Source: a virus
Direction: 5' to 3' (one strand)
IMG/VR virus record: IMGVR_UViG_3300023179_005195
Location: 1-64,000 of that record
Length of the DNA: 64,000 bases
A model generated the notes under the pieces. The model was not told where the DNA came from, searched no databases, and saw only the letters and a list, made by a program, of their open reading frames with translations. Position numbers and translations under genes: made by a program. Below, one piece after another: positions 1 to 8,594 of this stretch (its first letter is position 1; every line of letters starts with the position of its first letter).

Positions 1-1640
1 TTTACTTGTCCGTTTTTGAACATCATTTCATATCGTTGTTTCTTACCATTGCCTTGTAGAGCAGGGTCATACAATGGTCCCGACCATCCGCCAACGCCTT
101 CCGCCACACCTTGCTCTGGTTTTTTCTTTTCAGGTTTCTTAACAGGCTTGGCCACGTCCTTATCACTAACTGGATAATCTCTTAAATGACGAGTAGTAGC
201 ATTAGGTTTCTTCACTGCCTCTCCCACGCTTTCTGAGGGCCTAGCTCCTGTAGGATAAACTTCTACTTCTTTGCCTTTCATTTTAAGACTTCTAGCAATA
301 TTCATAGCTTGCCTTTGATCGGCAAACACTTTCCAAGGCCTACCATTTATGCTTACCTGGTAGTTATTTCTTTCATGTTCAACTCCAGCATTGCGTTCTC
401 TATTGCGAAAATCGTCGTCTCTTTCTAGTCTGCCTCCGAGGCTAAACTGATCGTCATAGCCACCTTCTGTGAACTTACCACCCTGGCCGAATATCTGTCC
501 GAACTGTTGATCACCCATTTTTGCCAGTAATTGATCACGCTGTTGTTTGCTCAATACAATTTGACTACCATCTACCTTAAAGCCCATTGAGCGTAGTTTA
601 GGACCTAGTTCTGTTTTCTTAAGTTGGTAGGTAAATGTTTTAGGTTGTTCTACAGCATGACCTCCCATTTGACTACTTGGCTTTCCTGGTATAGGCACAC
701 GACGACGCTTGCCATCTGGACCAACAACAAAATGATCTACACCTTTAGGTTTGGTCTCTGGTTCGGAACCTACTTCTGGTTCTTCATAGTTCTTAAATCT
801 TTCGTCCGCACCACTTCGAATTAGATCATTTAGTTCCCTCACCTCATCTTCTATGTCTGTTTCAAAAGCAGAATTTTTAAATACGAACTCGGCCTTTTCT
901 CCGCCGATAAAATCTACATCTGCTAGTGCTTTGTCTAATTCTGCTAGAGCCTGGCTGGCACTAGTCATTAGAAAATTAACTTTTAGAGGACGCTCTTTGC
1001 GACCTTCTTTATCCTTAATACCTACCTTGCTGGCACGGGCCTGCACTTCTGCTGGAAATGTCCCAAAGTCTCCTACTACACGAACAGATTCTGTTCTGTC
1101 TCTTAATAATATTATATAAAGTGTTCCGCTGGGTTTTTCTAATTCTGATAGAGCTTGCTCACCAATATGACCGTCCATGTCTACATCGTGATTGAGATTT
1201 TTGTAGACAGCATTGATATAGTCTGCTGCCTTTGTGATCTTAGCCTGTTGCCAACCTTCTAGACCCTGCTCTTCACTGGCACGCATTAGAATTTTATGTA
1301 GTTCTGCAGCCTGTTTGGCCAACTGGTATGTATCACTCTGCGCCATTTCCACTTCATGATCTGTATGTTGCTCATAGAAAGGCTTGCGATGTTTTTCTTT
1401 GCCCTGTTTTTGATCTCGCTTTTTATCTTTGTGTGCGCCTGCACCTGTCTGTGGGCGTAGGGGACCTTGACGTGGCTTTTGAGGCACCTTGTCATCTTTG
1501 GCTTCTTGTTGACGCTTGATAGTCTTGCCTATAGTGCCCATCGATGTGGCAATATTTGCAGAACCTGTGGCACCTGCGGTCATAGTTTCTAGAACGAAAC
1601 GAGTTAAAGTGGGTGTAGTTATTTTCTTATATTCGCTCAT
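1..1640 (-). CDS. Large hypothetical protein, C-terminus outside window
   Basis: Open frame of at least 546 codons running off the left edge; it starts with ATG at 1640 (MSEYKKITTPTLTRF) and overlaps the next upstream gene by 4 bases. I do not recognise the family. Visible features are a Lys/Arg/Gln-rich stretch near residues 40-85, an acidic and helical middle, and a low-complexity Lys/Pro linker ending in QGVAEG near residue 525, a type of linker seen in virion proteins of aquatic T4-like phages. The downstream gene at 2803-4962 has a similar AEG-rich linker. No membrane segment or signal peptide is seen. By context (Dps, DUF6267 and fibres nearby) it is probably a virion or maturation protein; that role is inference. 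Confidence 0.75.
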   Translation of the reverse strand, partial: MSEYKKITTPTLTRFVLETMTAGATGSANIATSMGTIGKTIKRQQEAKDDKVPQKPRQGPLRPQTGAGAHKDKKRDQKQGKEKHRKPFYEQHTDHEVEMAQSDTYQLAKQAAELHKILMRASEEQGLEGWQQAKITKAADYINAVYKNLNHDVDMDGHIGEQALSELEKPSGTLYIILLRDRTESVRVVGDFGTFPAEVQARASKVGIKDKEGRKERPLKVNFLMTSASQALAELDKALADVDFIGGEKAEFVFKNSAFETDIEDEVRELNDLIRSGADERFKNYEEPEVGSEPETKPKGVDHFVVGPDGKRRRVPIPGKPSSQMGGHAVEQPKTFTYQLKKTELGPKLRSMGFKVDGSQIVLSKQQRDQLLAKMGDQQFGQIFGQGGKFTEGGYDDQFSLGGRLERDDDFRNRERNAGVEHERNNYQVSINGRPWKVFADQRQAMNIARSLKMKGKEVEVYPTGARPSESVGEAVKKPNATTRHLRDYPVSDKDVAKPVKKPEKKKPEQGVAEGVGGWSGPLYDPALQGNGKKQRYEMMFKNGQV

Positions 1641-2017
1641 GATTTATTCCAATTTGGTATAGGGCTTACGGTGTTTGTATCTTTAGGTTCTTTACTTTTA
1701 TCATCAGCAATACGTGTACCTTTGACTCCCATTAATTTATCTGCCATGGAAACAACATCTGCATCTTCTGGAGTATATCCTACTATGGTTAAATTTTCAG
1801 CCCATGGACTTTCTTGTTTAAATTCTATTTCACCACTTTTATCTGCCCTTGCTGCTGCCACAGCAAGTGCATATCTATATTGCATATATGGATCAGTATT
1901 TCTTAATTGTCTTTGTACCCATACACCAGGAAGTGCCGCATCTGCGTCTGCTGATAAACTTGTAAATTTACCATGTGTTTTAGCAGATCTTTCCTGCAAA
2001 AATTCCTTTGCTCTCAT
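1637..2017 (-). CDS. Conserved small phage protein, MRAKEF family, copy 1
   Basis: 126 residues starting MRAKEFLQ. I chose the internal ATG at 2017, which overlaps the upstream stop as TAATG, over the ATG four codons earlier. It is a tandem paralogue of the gene at 2017-2358: both start MRAKEF, have a tyrosine-containing helix (YMQYRYAL versus YYDFYRLGL), then a YTPEDAD/YSDADA segment and end in TNTVSP. The family occurs in aquatic T4-like phages near virion genes; its function is unknown to me. Not membrane-bound. Confidence 0.8.
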   Translation of the reverse strand: MRAKEFLQERSAKTHGKFTSLSADADAALPGVWVQRQLRNTDPYMQYRYALAVAAARADKSGEIEFKQESPWAENLTIVGYTPEDADVVSMADKLMGVKGTRIADDKSKEPKDTNTVSPIPNWNKS

Positions 2018-2358
2018 TATCTCATCCATTGTGCTACGGGGCTAACTGTGTTTGTTGAAGGCAGTTCTTCACTCTTACCTTTTTTTATAATTACCTTACC
2101 GGTCGCACCTTGATTTTTAAGTGCTTTTTCTACCTTTTGTGCATCTGCATCGGAATATGGCCAAATAGTAGGGGAATCTTTGGCTGGACCTTCTTTCGGA
2201 GTTCCGTCTTCAGGAGCTCCTGCCATGGCCAATCCTAATCTGTAAAAATCATAATATTGATCAGATCCATCTAATCTTAGCGCATATGGTAGAGATAATC
2301 TCGATGCCATACGAATTTTCTTTTCTTTATCTTCGTTTATAAATTCTTTAGCTCTCAT
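2017..2358 (-). CDS. Conserved small phage protein, MRAKEF family, copy 2
   Basis: 113 residues, starting MRAKEFIN at 2358, where ATG overlaps the Dps stop codon as ATGA; a longer frame to 2385 would overlap the Dps gene by 31 bases and is less likely. Paralogue of the next gene downstream (same N-terminus, tyrosine helix, YSDADA and TNTVSP C-terminus). Part of a tightly coupled run with the Dps-like gene. Function unknown; probably virion-associated by context. Confidence 0.8.
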   Translation of the reverse strand: MRAKEFINEDKEKKIRMASRLSLPYALRLDGSDQYYDFYRLGLAMAGAPEDGTPKEGPAKDSPTIWPYSDADAQKVEKALKNQGATGKVIIKKGKSEELPSTNTVSPVAQWMR

Positions 2359-2792
2359 CTTTTCATTGATGCTCTTAACATCCATCCATGTTTACGATGA
2401 GCGTCCATACGTCCTGCTATAAAATCACTAAATCCATGTTCATGTTCAGCTTCACTGGCATCGAACACCTGTTTGAAAATAATTAACATTCGTTCGTTAT
2501 CTTTCATAAGTTCAGATACCATTTGATCTTTAGGAAGTATTTGATCTTCATCTTCTATTTTACTCAACATACTGTAACGTGTATAACTGCCTGGCATGTA
2601 AGACCCTAAGCTGCGAATTTTTTCTGCAAAATCATCTATACTTCCATATACTTCTTCATAAATTTTACCGAATAAGTCGTGATATTGTAAGAAATCTTCA
2701 CCCTCTACGTTCCAATGAAATTGGTGTGCTTTTAAGTAAAAACTGAATTCACTGGCAAAAGCAATTTTAGCTATTTCTATTAGTTGTTTCAT
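2355..2792 (-). CDS. dps: Dps-like ferritin-fold protein
   Basis: 145 residues, close to the usual Dps length. Dps proteins form 12-subunit shells that oxidise and store iron and protect DNA. The family signature is visible: QFHWNVEG (residues 24-31, His26 ligand), a second His at 38 in YHDLFGKIYEEV, and IDDFAEKIRSLG (residues 52-63), carrying the ferroxidase-type Asp53 and Glu57. It sits among virion-type genes, stop-overlapping the MRAKEF gene, so it may be packaged or protect DNA during infection; that is inference. No long basic tail for DNA binding is seen. Could also be a structural use of the fold. Confidence 0.8.
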   Translation of the reverse strand: MKQLIEIAKIAFASEFSFYLKAHQFHWNVEGEDFLQYHDLFGKIYEEVYGSIDDFAEKIRSLGSYMPGSYTRYSMLSKIEDEDQILPKDQMVSELMKDNERMLIIFKQVFDASEAEHEHGFSDFIAGRMDAHRKHGWMLRASMKR

Positions 2793-2802
2793 AATAATAT
2801 AT

Positions 2803-4962
2803 TTATTTTTGTTCGTTAATTAAAATTGTGTCTAATAAACTCTTGTAGATACTGGCTACATCCTCACTGAGTGGTACAAATTTATCTTCTTTAACCGCAC
2901 CCGGAAATACAGGTGCTAGTCCTTGTCCACTGCCCGGTTTATATCCTGGCGCCATAGGTGCTAGACCTGGTTTCATATTAGATTTCGCACTACCATCACT
3001 ATTCCATACTGCGTCAGGCCACCTAGACATAAAGTCTGCTTTCCATGTCTTATAGGCTTTTAACTGTTGAGCATATTCGTCGTCTGGTAAATCTTGACTA
3101 GGTGCCTTAAATTTGCCGTCTGGAGTAACAGGAATACCATACTCTAATTTCTGTCCCATGCTGTCTTTTGTAACAGGACCGGGTGCTGTGTAGTCTATTT
3201 TTTGTTGCTGTGCTATAGGAGCCGGAGCACGATAACTATCTGGGTCATCTATGTTTACTCTAGCATCTGATTTACCTGGCGCCATAGCCGCAGCAGCCGC
3301 TAATCCAAGTCCTGCTAGTTTAGATTTCCAACCTTCTTCTACACCTTCAGCAAATCCAGATACACGAGATTTGATATCACCTACAGTATAATATCCTTTT
3401 TTATCTTTGTCGAATACTGAATTTTGAGCATATAATTTTCCTTGGTTCAGACCAAACAAAGGTTTGTCACCATTCTTTACACCAATTACAAAGTCATCTG
3501 GTTTGCCCACTGCTGCCGGCATGAATGTAAACATATATAGGTCACCTATGTCTTTGGCCTTGCCTGCTATAGGTTTAAAATAACGCTCTACATAATCTAA
3601 TTGGTCTAATGCACTCATGGTGCGGAGTTCGTCTGTTGAAGTTCCTAGACTCTGCGCTGTGCGTGGCATAAACTGTATTAGTCCTGTAGCACCTGATTGC
3701 TGATTCACTGCTGCTGGATTCATACGTGATTCATGTTTCATTACACCTAATAAATCATTTGCGTTAATCTGTAGATTGTCTGCAACCTGTTTTAGTTTTT
3801 CCATGAATCCAGGTTCTTGTAAGGCATTAGACTTTTGCGGTATTGATGCTTTAGGTTTGTCTAAAGGTGCTACCTGTGCCTGTGCTCTTGCTCTTGTATC
3901 TGGCCTGATATTTGTGTTAGGACCGGATCTTACTGAACCTTTAGGATCACTGCCTTGACTAGGAACATTTAGTGTAGCGCCTGCTTGTATACGATTAGCA
4001 TCTTTTATTTGTGGATTGGCCTTCATTAGAGCATCTACCGTTGTGCCAAATTTCTTAGCCAAAGTGGATAAATTATCTCCGGGGGCAATTTTGTATGAAT
4101 CTTCTTCTATACTTTCTTGAGCATCACCTACAAGATCACCTGCTCTGGCAGGTCTTTTCATTTTACCTTTTAAATGAGCAGCAGCGCCAAGTTTGTTTTT
4201 TGGATAGCCTGCAAATGTGCTAGGTGGTAGCATACGTTCTTTTACGCCACGCTTACCAGCAGGAACCATGCTCATACGCTGTTTAGCCTTGAGCATGAGA
4301 TCCATGACTTCTTCATCACTTAAATTATCTGGCATGTCTCTGCGCCATATGGCAAATTGTTCTTGTTCACTCTTTGAGGGATCCATTAGGACCTGCCGCA
4401 TAGGTGTGGCTCTAGGTCCTTCTTGATATTCTGGACTGCCTCTCATACTGCTGGGTTCTGTAGTATCTTGCCTACTGATAATTTCTAATTGATCTATTCC
4501 TGCTTCTTTATATGGTGGAACGCCTGTTGATTTAGCAGGACGAGTTAGATATCCCATTGAGTCTTTTTGGTCTTCACCTACAACCAATATGACTTTATTA
4601 AATCCTTCACGGGCAATTTTTGCCATGACCTGTTCTAACTTAGTAGCATCTGCCGTGGCCACACTGAATACTTCTGCATTTTGTGGGAATACCTTGCGAT
4701 AAGTATTGAGTTTTTCGTCTGGTGTAAGAGGATCATCTTTGGTCTTGGTAAATGTGGGTTTATCTGCCCAGGGTTGACCTGTGCTAGGATCTACTAGACT
4801 AGTTCTACTGACCACAAAGAAAGGTTTAGCTTGATTTTCTTGAGCATGATGCAGTACAGCTTTGGCCAATAGCATATGACCTTTGTGTCCCATACCTCTA
4901 CCCCATCCTAACACTGCGGTTTTAGGTGTTGACGTATTTTCAAATAATTGTCTTAATAACAT
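2803..4962 (-). CDS. Fusion: nucleotidyltransferase-like domain, LysM, lytic transglycosylase
   Basis: 719 residues with three recognisable parts. Residues 14-165 look like an HxGH-type nucleotidyltransferase Rossmann fold (GRGMGHKGH at 21-29, then strands VVSR and ILVVGEDQ). Residues 289-335 are a LysM peptidoglycan-binding motif (YKIAPGDNLSTLAKKFG ... IQAGATLNVP). Residues about 385-540 are a lysozyme-like transglycosylase domain with the catalytic Glu411 in MKHESRMNP and the GATGLIQFMP motif. A hydrophobic Ala/Leu stretch follows near 557-575, then a Pro/Gly-rich tail. The LysM and transglycosylase parts suggest a virion-borne wall-degrading protein used at DNA injection. Joining them to a nucleotidyltransferase is odd; the HKGH motif is what I see, but the substrate cannot be told. 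Confidence 0.75.
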   Translation of the reverse strand: MLLRQLFENTSTPKTAVLGWGRGMGHKGHMLLAKAVLHHAQENQAKPFFVVSRTSLVDPSTGQPWADKPTFTKTKDDPLTPDEKLNTYRKVFPQNAEVFSVATADATKLEQVMAKIAREGFNKVILVVGEDQKDSMGYLTRPAKSTGVPPYKEAGIDQLEIISRQDTTEPSSMRGSPEYQEGPRATPMRQVLMDPSKSEQEQFAIWRRDMPDNLSDEEVMDLMLKAKQRMSMVPAGKRGVKERMLPPSTFAGYPKNKLGAAAHLKGKMKRPARAGDLVGDAQESIEEDSYKIAPGDNLSTLAKKFGTTVDALMKANPQIKDANRIQAGATLNVPSQGSDPKGSVRSGPNTNIRPDTRARAQAQVAPLDKPKASIPQKSNALQEPGFMEKLKQVADNLQINANDLLGVMKHESRMNPAAVNQQSGATGLIQFMPRTAQSLGTSTDELRTMSALDQLDYVERYFKPIAGKAKDIGDLYMFTFMPAAVGKPDDFVIGVKNGDKPLFGLNQGKLYAQNSVFDKDKKGYYTVGDIKSRVSGFAEGVEEGWKSKLAGLGLAAAAAMAPGKSDARVNIDDPDSYRAPAPIAQQQKIDYTAPGPVTKDSMGQKLEYGIPVTPDGKFKAPSQDLPDDEYAQQLKAYKTWKADFMSRWPDAVWNSDGSAKSNMKPGLAPMAPGYKPGSGQGLAPVFPGAVKEDKFVPLSEDVASIYKSLLDTILINEQK

Positions 4963-4963
4963 A

Positions 4964-6094
4964 TTAGTCTTTCCTTGGTGCCCATGTTGCTTGATCTATG
5001 GCCTTGACAAATTGCCCAGGTAGATCACTCTTGAATTTGCCACCTGGATGTGCTTGAACATAACCTTCTGGTTTAGTCTGTCTAATACCTGCATGTGTTC
5101 CTGAACTTAGTTTAGTGATTAGATCTGTTTTAGCCTTGCTCAATAACTCTACAGCATCTAGCACAGTTTCTAGACCAGGATCGTTTAGAACCTTTGCAGC
5201 TTGCGATTGGCTGAGATTTTGTGCTGCCCAAGCCTTAAACTTTTGTTTTGTTCCTTCTATGCGCAGATTTTGGTTATAGAATTTGTAAAGTATATCACCT
5301 ACCTTACTTAATCCTGGTTTGGGTGCTAGGAATTGATCTATGCGTTGACCGTTCTTTTCAATAAAACCTTCTGCTTGATCTACTAATGTATCATCTATGC
5401 CAGGTGCCTGTGCCACATAGGTAGTGCCTTGAACAATTACGTCTGGTGTAGATAGTTTTTCTGCATCTGGAAAACGTCCTTCATCTGAACTGCCTAGACT
5501 ATCATAATAACCTGTAACAGCTACCATAAGTTTGGCCTTGGAAATACGCTGTCCTAGCTCACTGTCTTTATGAATATGGAAGCTGGTAATGTTTGGAGTA
5601 AAGTCATACTCCATAGTTTTAGAATTTAGTTGAGCAGGTTTTTCTGGACTGAACAGTATACCACCTTCTACATAACCTCGAGGTGGACTGGCTTTTTCAA
5701 AGTAGGGCCATAATTCTGCCATGCTGTTGGCAAAGGCCTGTCGCTGTTTTTCTTGACCGGGTTCTACTTTGCCTGTGCCCAACACAAACTTTTTAATGTC
5801 ATCTGGACTATACATCGCAGTAGGAACACCTGGGGCAACTTCTGATTTGCCACGCTTGAGATATTCCCAGGCATTTTTAGGAATCATTGAAAAGCGACCT
5901 TGTTCATCACGCCCCCAGTAGACAACAGGGCTACCGTCCCACTTAATTTCAACAGTGCCACCAGTTGATGCCATGCTGCGCAGGCGTTCTGCGGCATGAA
6001 GTCCACCTTGACTACCATTGGTAAACACAAGGTCTTCTATGTGTTGATATTTGCGACCAACTGCTGCCGCTTCTAGTAGTTCCCTAATTCTCAT
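4964..6094 (-). CDS. DUF6267-like protein with ligase-type KxDG motif
   Basis: 376 residues. The N-terminus (AAVGRKYQHIEDLVF) followed by VEIKWDGSPVVYWGRD matches what I remember of DUF6267 proteins of T4-like phages. The KWDG at residues 51-54 is the nucleotidyl-lysine motif I of the DNA/RNA-ligase superfamily, and later EGGILF and KLMVAV resemble motifs IV and V. This suggests a covalent NMP-transferase, but no ligase activity can be claimed. ATG overlaps the stop of the upstream nucleotidyltransferase gene (ATGA), so the two are translationally coupled. Confidence 0.75.
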   Translation of the reverse strand: MRIRELLEAAAVGRKYQHIEDLVFTNGSQGGLHAAERLRSMASTGGTVEIKWDGSPVVYWGRDEQGRFSMIPKNAWEYLKRGKSEVAPGVPTAMYSPDDIKKFVLGTGKVEPGQEKQRQAFANSMAELWPYFEKASPPRGYVEGGILFSPEKPAQLNSKTMEYDFTPNITSFHIHKDSELGQRISKAKLMVAVTGYYDSLGSSDEGRFPDAEKLSTPDVIVQGTTYVAQAPGIDDTLVDQAEGFIEKNGQRIDQFLAPKPGLSKVGDILYKFYNQNLRIEGTKQKFKAWAAQNLSQSQAAKVLNDPGLETVLDAVELLSKAKTDLITKLSSGTHAGIRQTKPEGYVQAHPGGKFKSDLPGQFVKAIDQATWAPRKD

Positions 6095-6978
6095 ATTAGA
6101 TCCAGGACGATCCTAAACCATTGAGGTGTGCCCACAGCATGACTTTCTTTTAGTCTATACTGTGTGTTATATTTTTCCAGTCCAGCATTGACATTTTGTA
6201 CAACATCATTATAGTGATTAGGATGTGTCTGTTTAAATTTAGCCAGTATGGCATTAATGTTGTCTAGATCGCTGGCCTTGCCACCGAATAGGATATTGGC
6301 TACTTCATTAGGATCTTTGCTAACTACCTGTTTGGTAGCACGGTCAAATAGGCCATTCTTAAAACTCCAACTAAGGCCCTGTGGATGTTCTGGACTGATT
6401 AACTTACTACCTATGGCCGCTAGCAGAATATGACGAAAGGCACCTTTGGCACGACTGTCTTTTGGTGTGCCAGGTTCATTAGGTTCACCACGTTTGCTCC
6501 ATACTGAAAACTTACCTTCTCCAGGTTCTGCTATGTCCAGGTCTACTTGTAGCCATTCTTCTGTGCCTGGTATTTGCACACAGGCTGTGAGTCCATCTCC
6601 GGATATCTTATAGAATCTTCCTGGTTGGTCTACTGTGGCTTTCTTTTCAAGAAATTCATAACCTGCTGTCTGTAGTTTTTTGGCTAAAAATTCTCTAAAT
6701 TGATTCTGCACATCTTTAGGTTTGGCACCTTTATCTACAGGTATAAATTCTACAGGATCTAACAGTGTGTCTGCGTCACCTGTTTCTGCACCAGGATATA
6801 TAGCACTGCCTGTTTTATATTTAGGTTTGTTTTCTAGATCGTTGGCCAGTAAGTCTATGCCTATTTCTTTGCTCAATGCACCTAAGACTGCATCTACTTC
6901 TTCCGTAGACGCTGACTGTTTAGTGGCATTGCTACCATCTGCAAGTTTAAATTCATTGCCACCTTCTGCTAGAAACAT
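6091..6978 (-). CDS. Pol-beta-type nucleotidyltransferase-like protein
   Basis: 295 residues from ATG at 6978 (a GTG two codons earlier at 6984 overlaps the upstream stop). The pattern GS at residues 59-60 followed by GDAD at 69-72 fits the G[GS]...DxD active-site signature of the pol-beta nucleotidyltransferase superfamily, and LQVDLDIA near residue 150 could supply the third acidic residue. It lies immediately upstream of the KWDG ligase-like gene. Substrate unknown. Virion or DNA-end processing role is only inference. Confidence 0.65.
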   Translation of the reverse strand: MFLAEGGNEFKLADGSNATKQSASTEEVDAVLGALSKEIGIDLLANDLENKPKYKTGSAIYPGAETGDADTLLDPVEFIPVDKGAKPKDVQNQFREFLAKKLQTAGYEFLEKKATVDQPGRFYKISGDGLTACVQIPGTEEWLQVDLDIAEPGEGKFSVWSKRGEPNEPGTPKDSRAKGAFRHILLAAIGSKLISPEHPQGLSWSFKNGLFDRATKQVVSKDPNEVANILFGGKASDLDNINAILAKFKQTHPNHYNDVVQNVNAGLEKYNTQYRLKESHAVGTPQWFRIVLDLI

Positions 6979-6980
6979 AA

Positions 6981-7337
6981 TCACCCCAGCCTATATTTGC
7001 CCGCACGAACGTCTTCATAGTAGTGATCGTATAGACGTTGACAAAGCTCCTCTCTCATTTCTTGAGGAAATAATTTACTTAATCTACCCTCCATTTTTTG
7101 ATTATGATAATATTCTTTACAGCCCTTAATAACCATAGGCATAAAAATTTCTATTATTTTTTTATCTGTGTTTTCTTTTAAATGTTTTAATTTTTTTGCA
7201 ATTGGAAAAAAATAATCTTTATGCAGCTTGTCATGATCTAAAATATAATGAAACAAATCATCTTTATATGTAGACGATTCGTGGTTTTCTTTTCTATGTA
7301 AATTTATAGGATTATTAAAAAATTCGTTAAGTAACAT
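6981..7337 (-). CDS. Conserved hypothetical phage protein
   Basis: 118 residues, highly charged and helical, rich in His, Lys and Tyr (LFHYILDHDKLHKDYFF, CQRLYDHYYEDV). No signal peptide or membrane segment. The C-terminal pattern MREELCQRLYDHYYEDVRAGKY resembles short proteins next to virion genes in aquatic T4-like phages; function unknown. Located 3 bases after the next upstream stop. Confidence 0.7.
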   Translation of the reverse strand: MLLNEFFNNPINLHRKENHESSTYKDDLFHYILDHDKLHKDYFFPIAKKLKHLKENTDKKIIEIFMPMVIKGCKEYYHNQKMEGRLSKLFPQEMREELCQRLYDHYYEDVRAGKYRLG

Positions 7338-7340
7338 GAT

Positions 7341-7832
7341 TTATTCCCATGCCCTACATGACCAATAACGTGCTTTCCAACGTGGTCCGGGATTTTTGCA
7401 ATTATGACGAGCTCTAAAACTCTTTCGGCGTTTTGGATTAGACTTTTTAATTTTCATTTTCTTGTCGCCGAAATTTACCTTGACTACCCTACCACTTGGT
7501 CCCTTAACATAGACTTTAGACTTTTTGACATCCCCCGCCATAGGCTTACCTAAAGGGACATTACGACCTTGATATTCTGCTTCAGATAAGTCACTAATAT
7601 CACCACCGCCTTCCATAACTGCCAGTTCCATACTGGTAAACTTTGTGATAGATTCATTAAAAGGTTCATATTTTAGATAAGAAAGAATAACAGAGTCTCC
7701 TTGTATTACTACGCCGTCGTTCATAAATCCTACTATGGTAGATTCAATAAGTAGTCCATTATCACATTCTATAGCTAGAACATCGCCGGTTCTTAAATTG
7801 TTATCTTCTGTTAAAATATCTATTATTCTCAT
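7341..7832 (-). CDS. Conserved phage protein with SFRARHxC...YWSCxxW tail
   Basis: 163 residues. The N-terminal half (RTGDVLAIECDNGLLIESTIVGF) looks like a small beta-barrel. The C-terminal half has KVYVKGPSGRVVKVNFGD, a lysine-rich strand and SFRARHNC ... RYWSCRAW, a strongly conserved signature in T4-like phages of aquatic bacteria, possibly metal-binding through its Cys and His residues. Shine-Dalgarno AGGAAAA precedes the ATG and a late-promoter-like motif lies at 7853-7860, consistent with late virion expression. Confidence 0.75.
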   Translation of the reverse strand: MRIIDILTEDNNLRTGDVLAIECDNGLLIESTIVGFMNDGVVIQGDSVILSYLKYEPFNESITKFTSMELAVMEGGGDISDLSEAEYQGRNVPLGKPMAGDVKKSKVYVKGPSGRVVKVNFGDKKMKIKKSNPKRRKSFRARHNCKNPGPRWKARYWSCRAWE

Positions 7833-7852
7833 AATAATTTTTCCTAATATAC

Positions 7853-7860
7853 TATTTAAT
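7853..7860 (-). promoter_or_regulatory. Late-promoter-like motif ATTAAATA
   Basis: Minus-strand ATTAAATA, 20 bases before the ATG at 7832 with Shine-Dalgarno AGGAAAA in between. It resembles the T4 late promoter TATAAATA. Position upstream of virion-type genes supports the call; the AT-rich background weakens it. Confidence 0.35.
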
Positions 7861-7864
7861 GAAA

Positions 7865-8593
7865 TTATAGCCCATATGTGGATCTATAGACGTTGAAATT
7901 TTGAGCGACTTCTATTGGATTTAAGGCTCTATTATAAATCATAACCTGAGCTATGTTACCATCCCACCTTTCATAGTTTGCAGGATCGGTATAAACTTGT
8001 CTACCAACATTGGCTGTTTCCGCCACTGTGCTCCATGATCTTGAAACTGGACCTATTACTAGTTCGCCATTTACATATATACTGGCATAACTTCCATCAT
8101 ATACTCCGGTAAGATTGAACCAGGTATTTAATGGCACTATAGTATCTGAAAAAATAGCACTGGCACCAAACCCACCAAAATAAAATTCTCTATTTTTAAT
8201 TCCTATGTATCTAGCCTGATTTTCCACAGCTCTTCCATAACTTACAATTATTCTAAAAGAACTAGGTGATTTTGGCCCAGGAGTAATTATATTTGTTTTT
8301 GCCCAGGCAGATAAAGTAGAGGGTGAACTTACATAGGGAAAGTTTGTTGAACCTATAGGAGCTATATCATCAAACCCATCGAATAAAAAACTGCCACCAT
8401 TTAATGAGTTGTATACAGGACCATTAGTTAGTATAGCATGATTTCCTTGCCCGCTGATATCGTTCCAAACATTACCAGTTCCTGAATAGCTAGATAAGTT
8501 ATTCGCATTTAGATAAAAAACTAACCCCGATGCGACTACGTTAGAAGTTTTTCCTCTACCAAATTCTTTTGTGGCAACGAATCTACTATACAC
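7865..8593 (-). CDS. LamG/concanavalin-like fibre protein
   Basis: 242 residues forming essentially one LamG-type jelly-roll: VFYLNANNLSSYSG, WNDISGQGNHAIL, FLFDGFDD, then TLSAWAKT, TWFNLTGVYDG, IYVNGELV and a closing WDGNIAQVMIYNRALNPIEV. Such domains bind glycans and are found as tips or side proteins of phage tail fibres. It starts 1 base after the stop of the 889-residue fibre gene, so it is probably its partner or adhesin tip. Host receptor is unknown. Confidence 0.8.
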   Translation of the reverse strand: MYSRFVATKEFGRGKTSNVVASGLVFYLNANNLSSYSGTGNVWNDISGQGNHAILTNGPVYNSLNGGSFLFDGFDDIAPIGSTNFPYVSSPSTLSAWAKTNIITPGPKSPSSFRIIVSYGRAVENQARYIGIKNREFYFGGFGASAIFSDTIVPLNTWFNLTGVYDGSYASIYVNGELVIGPVSRSWSTVAETANVGRQVYTDPANYERWDGNIAQVMIYNRALNPIEVAQNFNVYRSTYGL

Positions 8594-8594
8594 A

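Noticed and set aside
1-1640. Several short frames on both strands at the left edge
   Set aside because: A single long minus-strand frame without stops covers the region with a good start and normal gene overlap.
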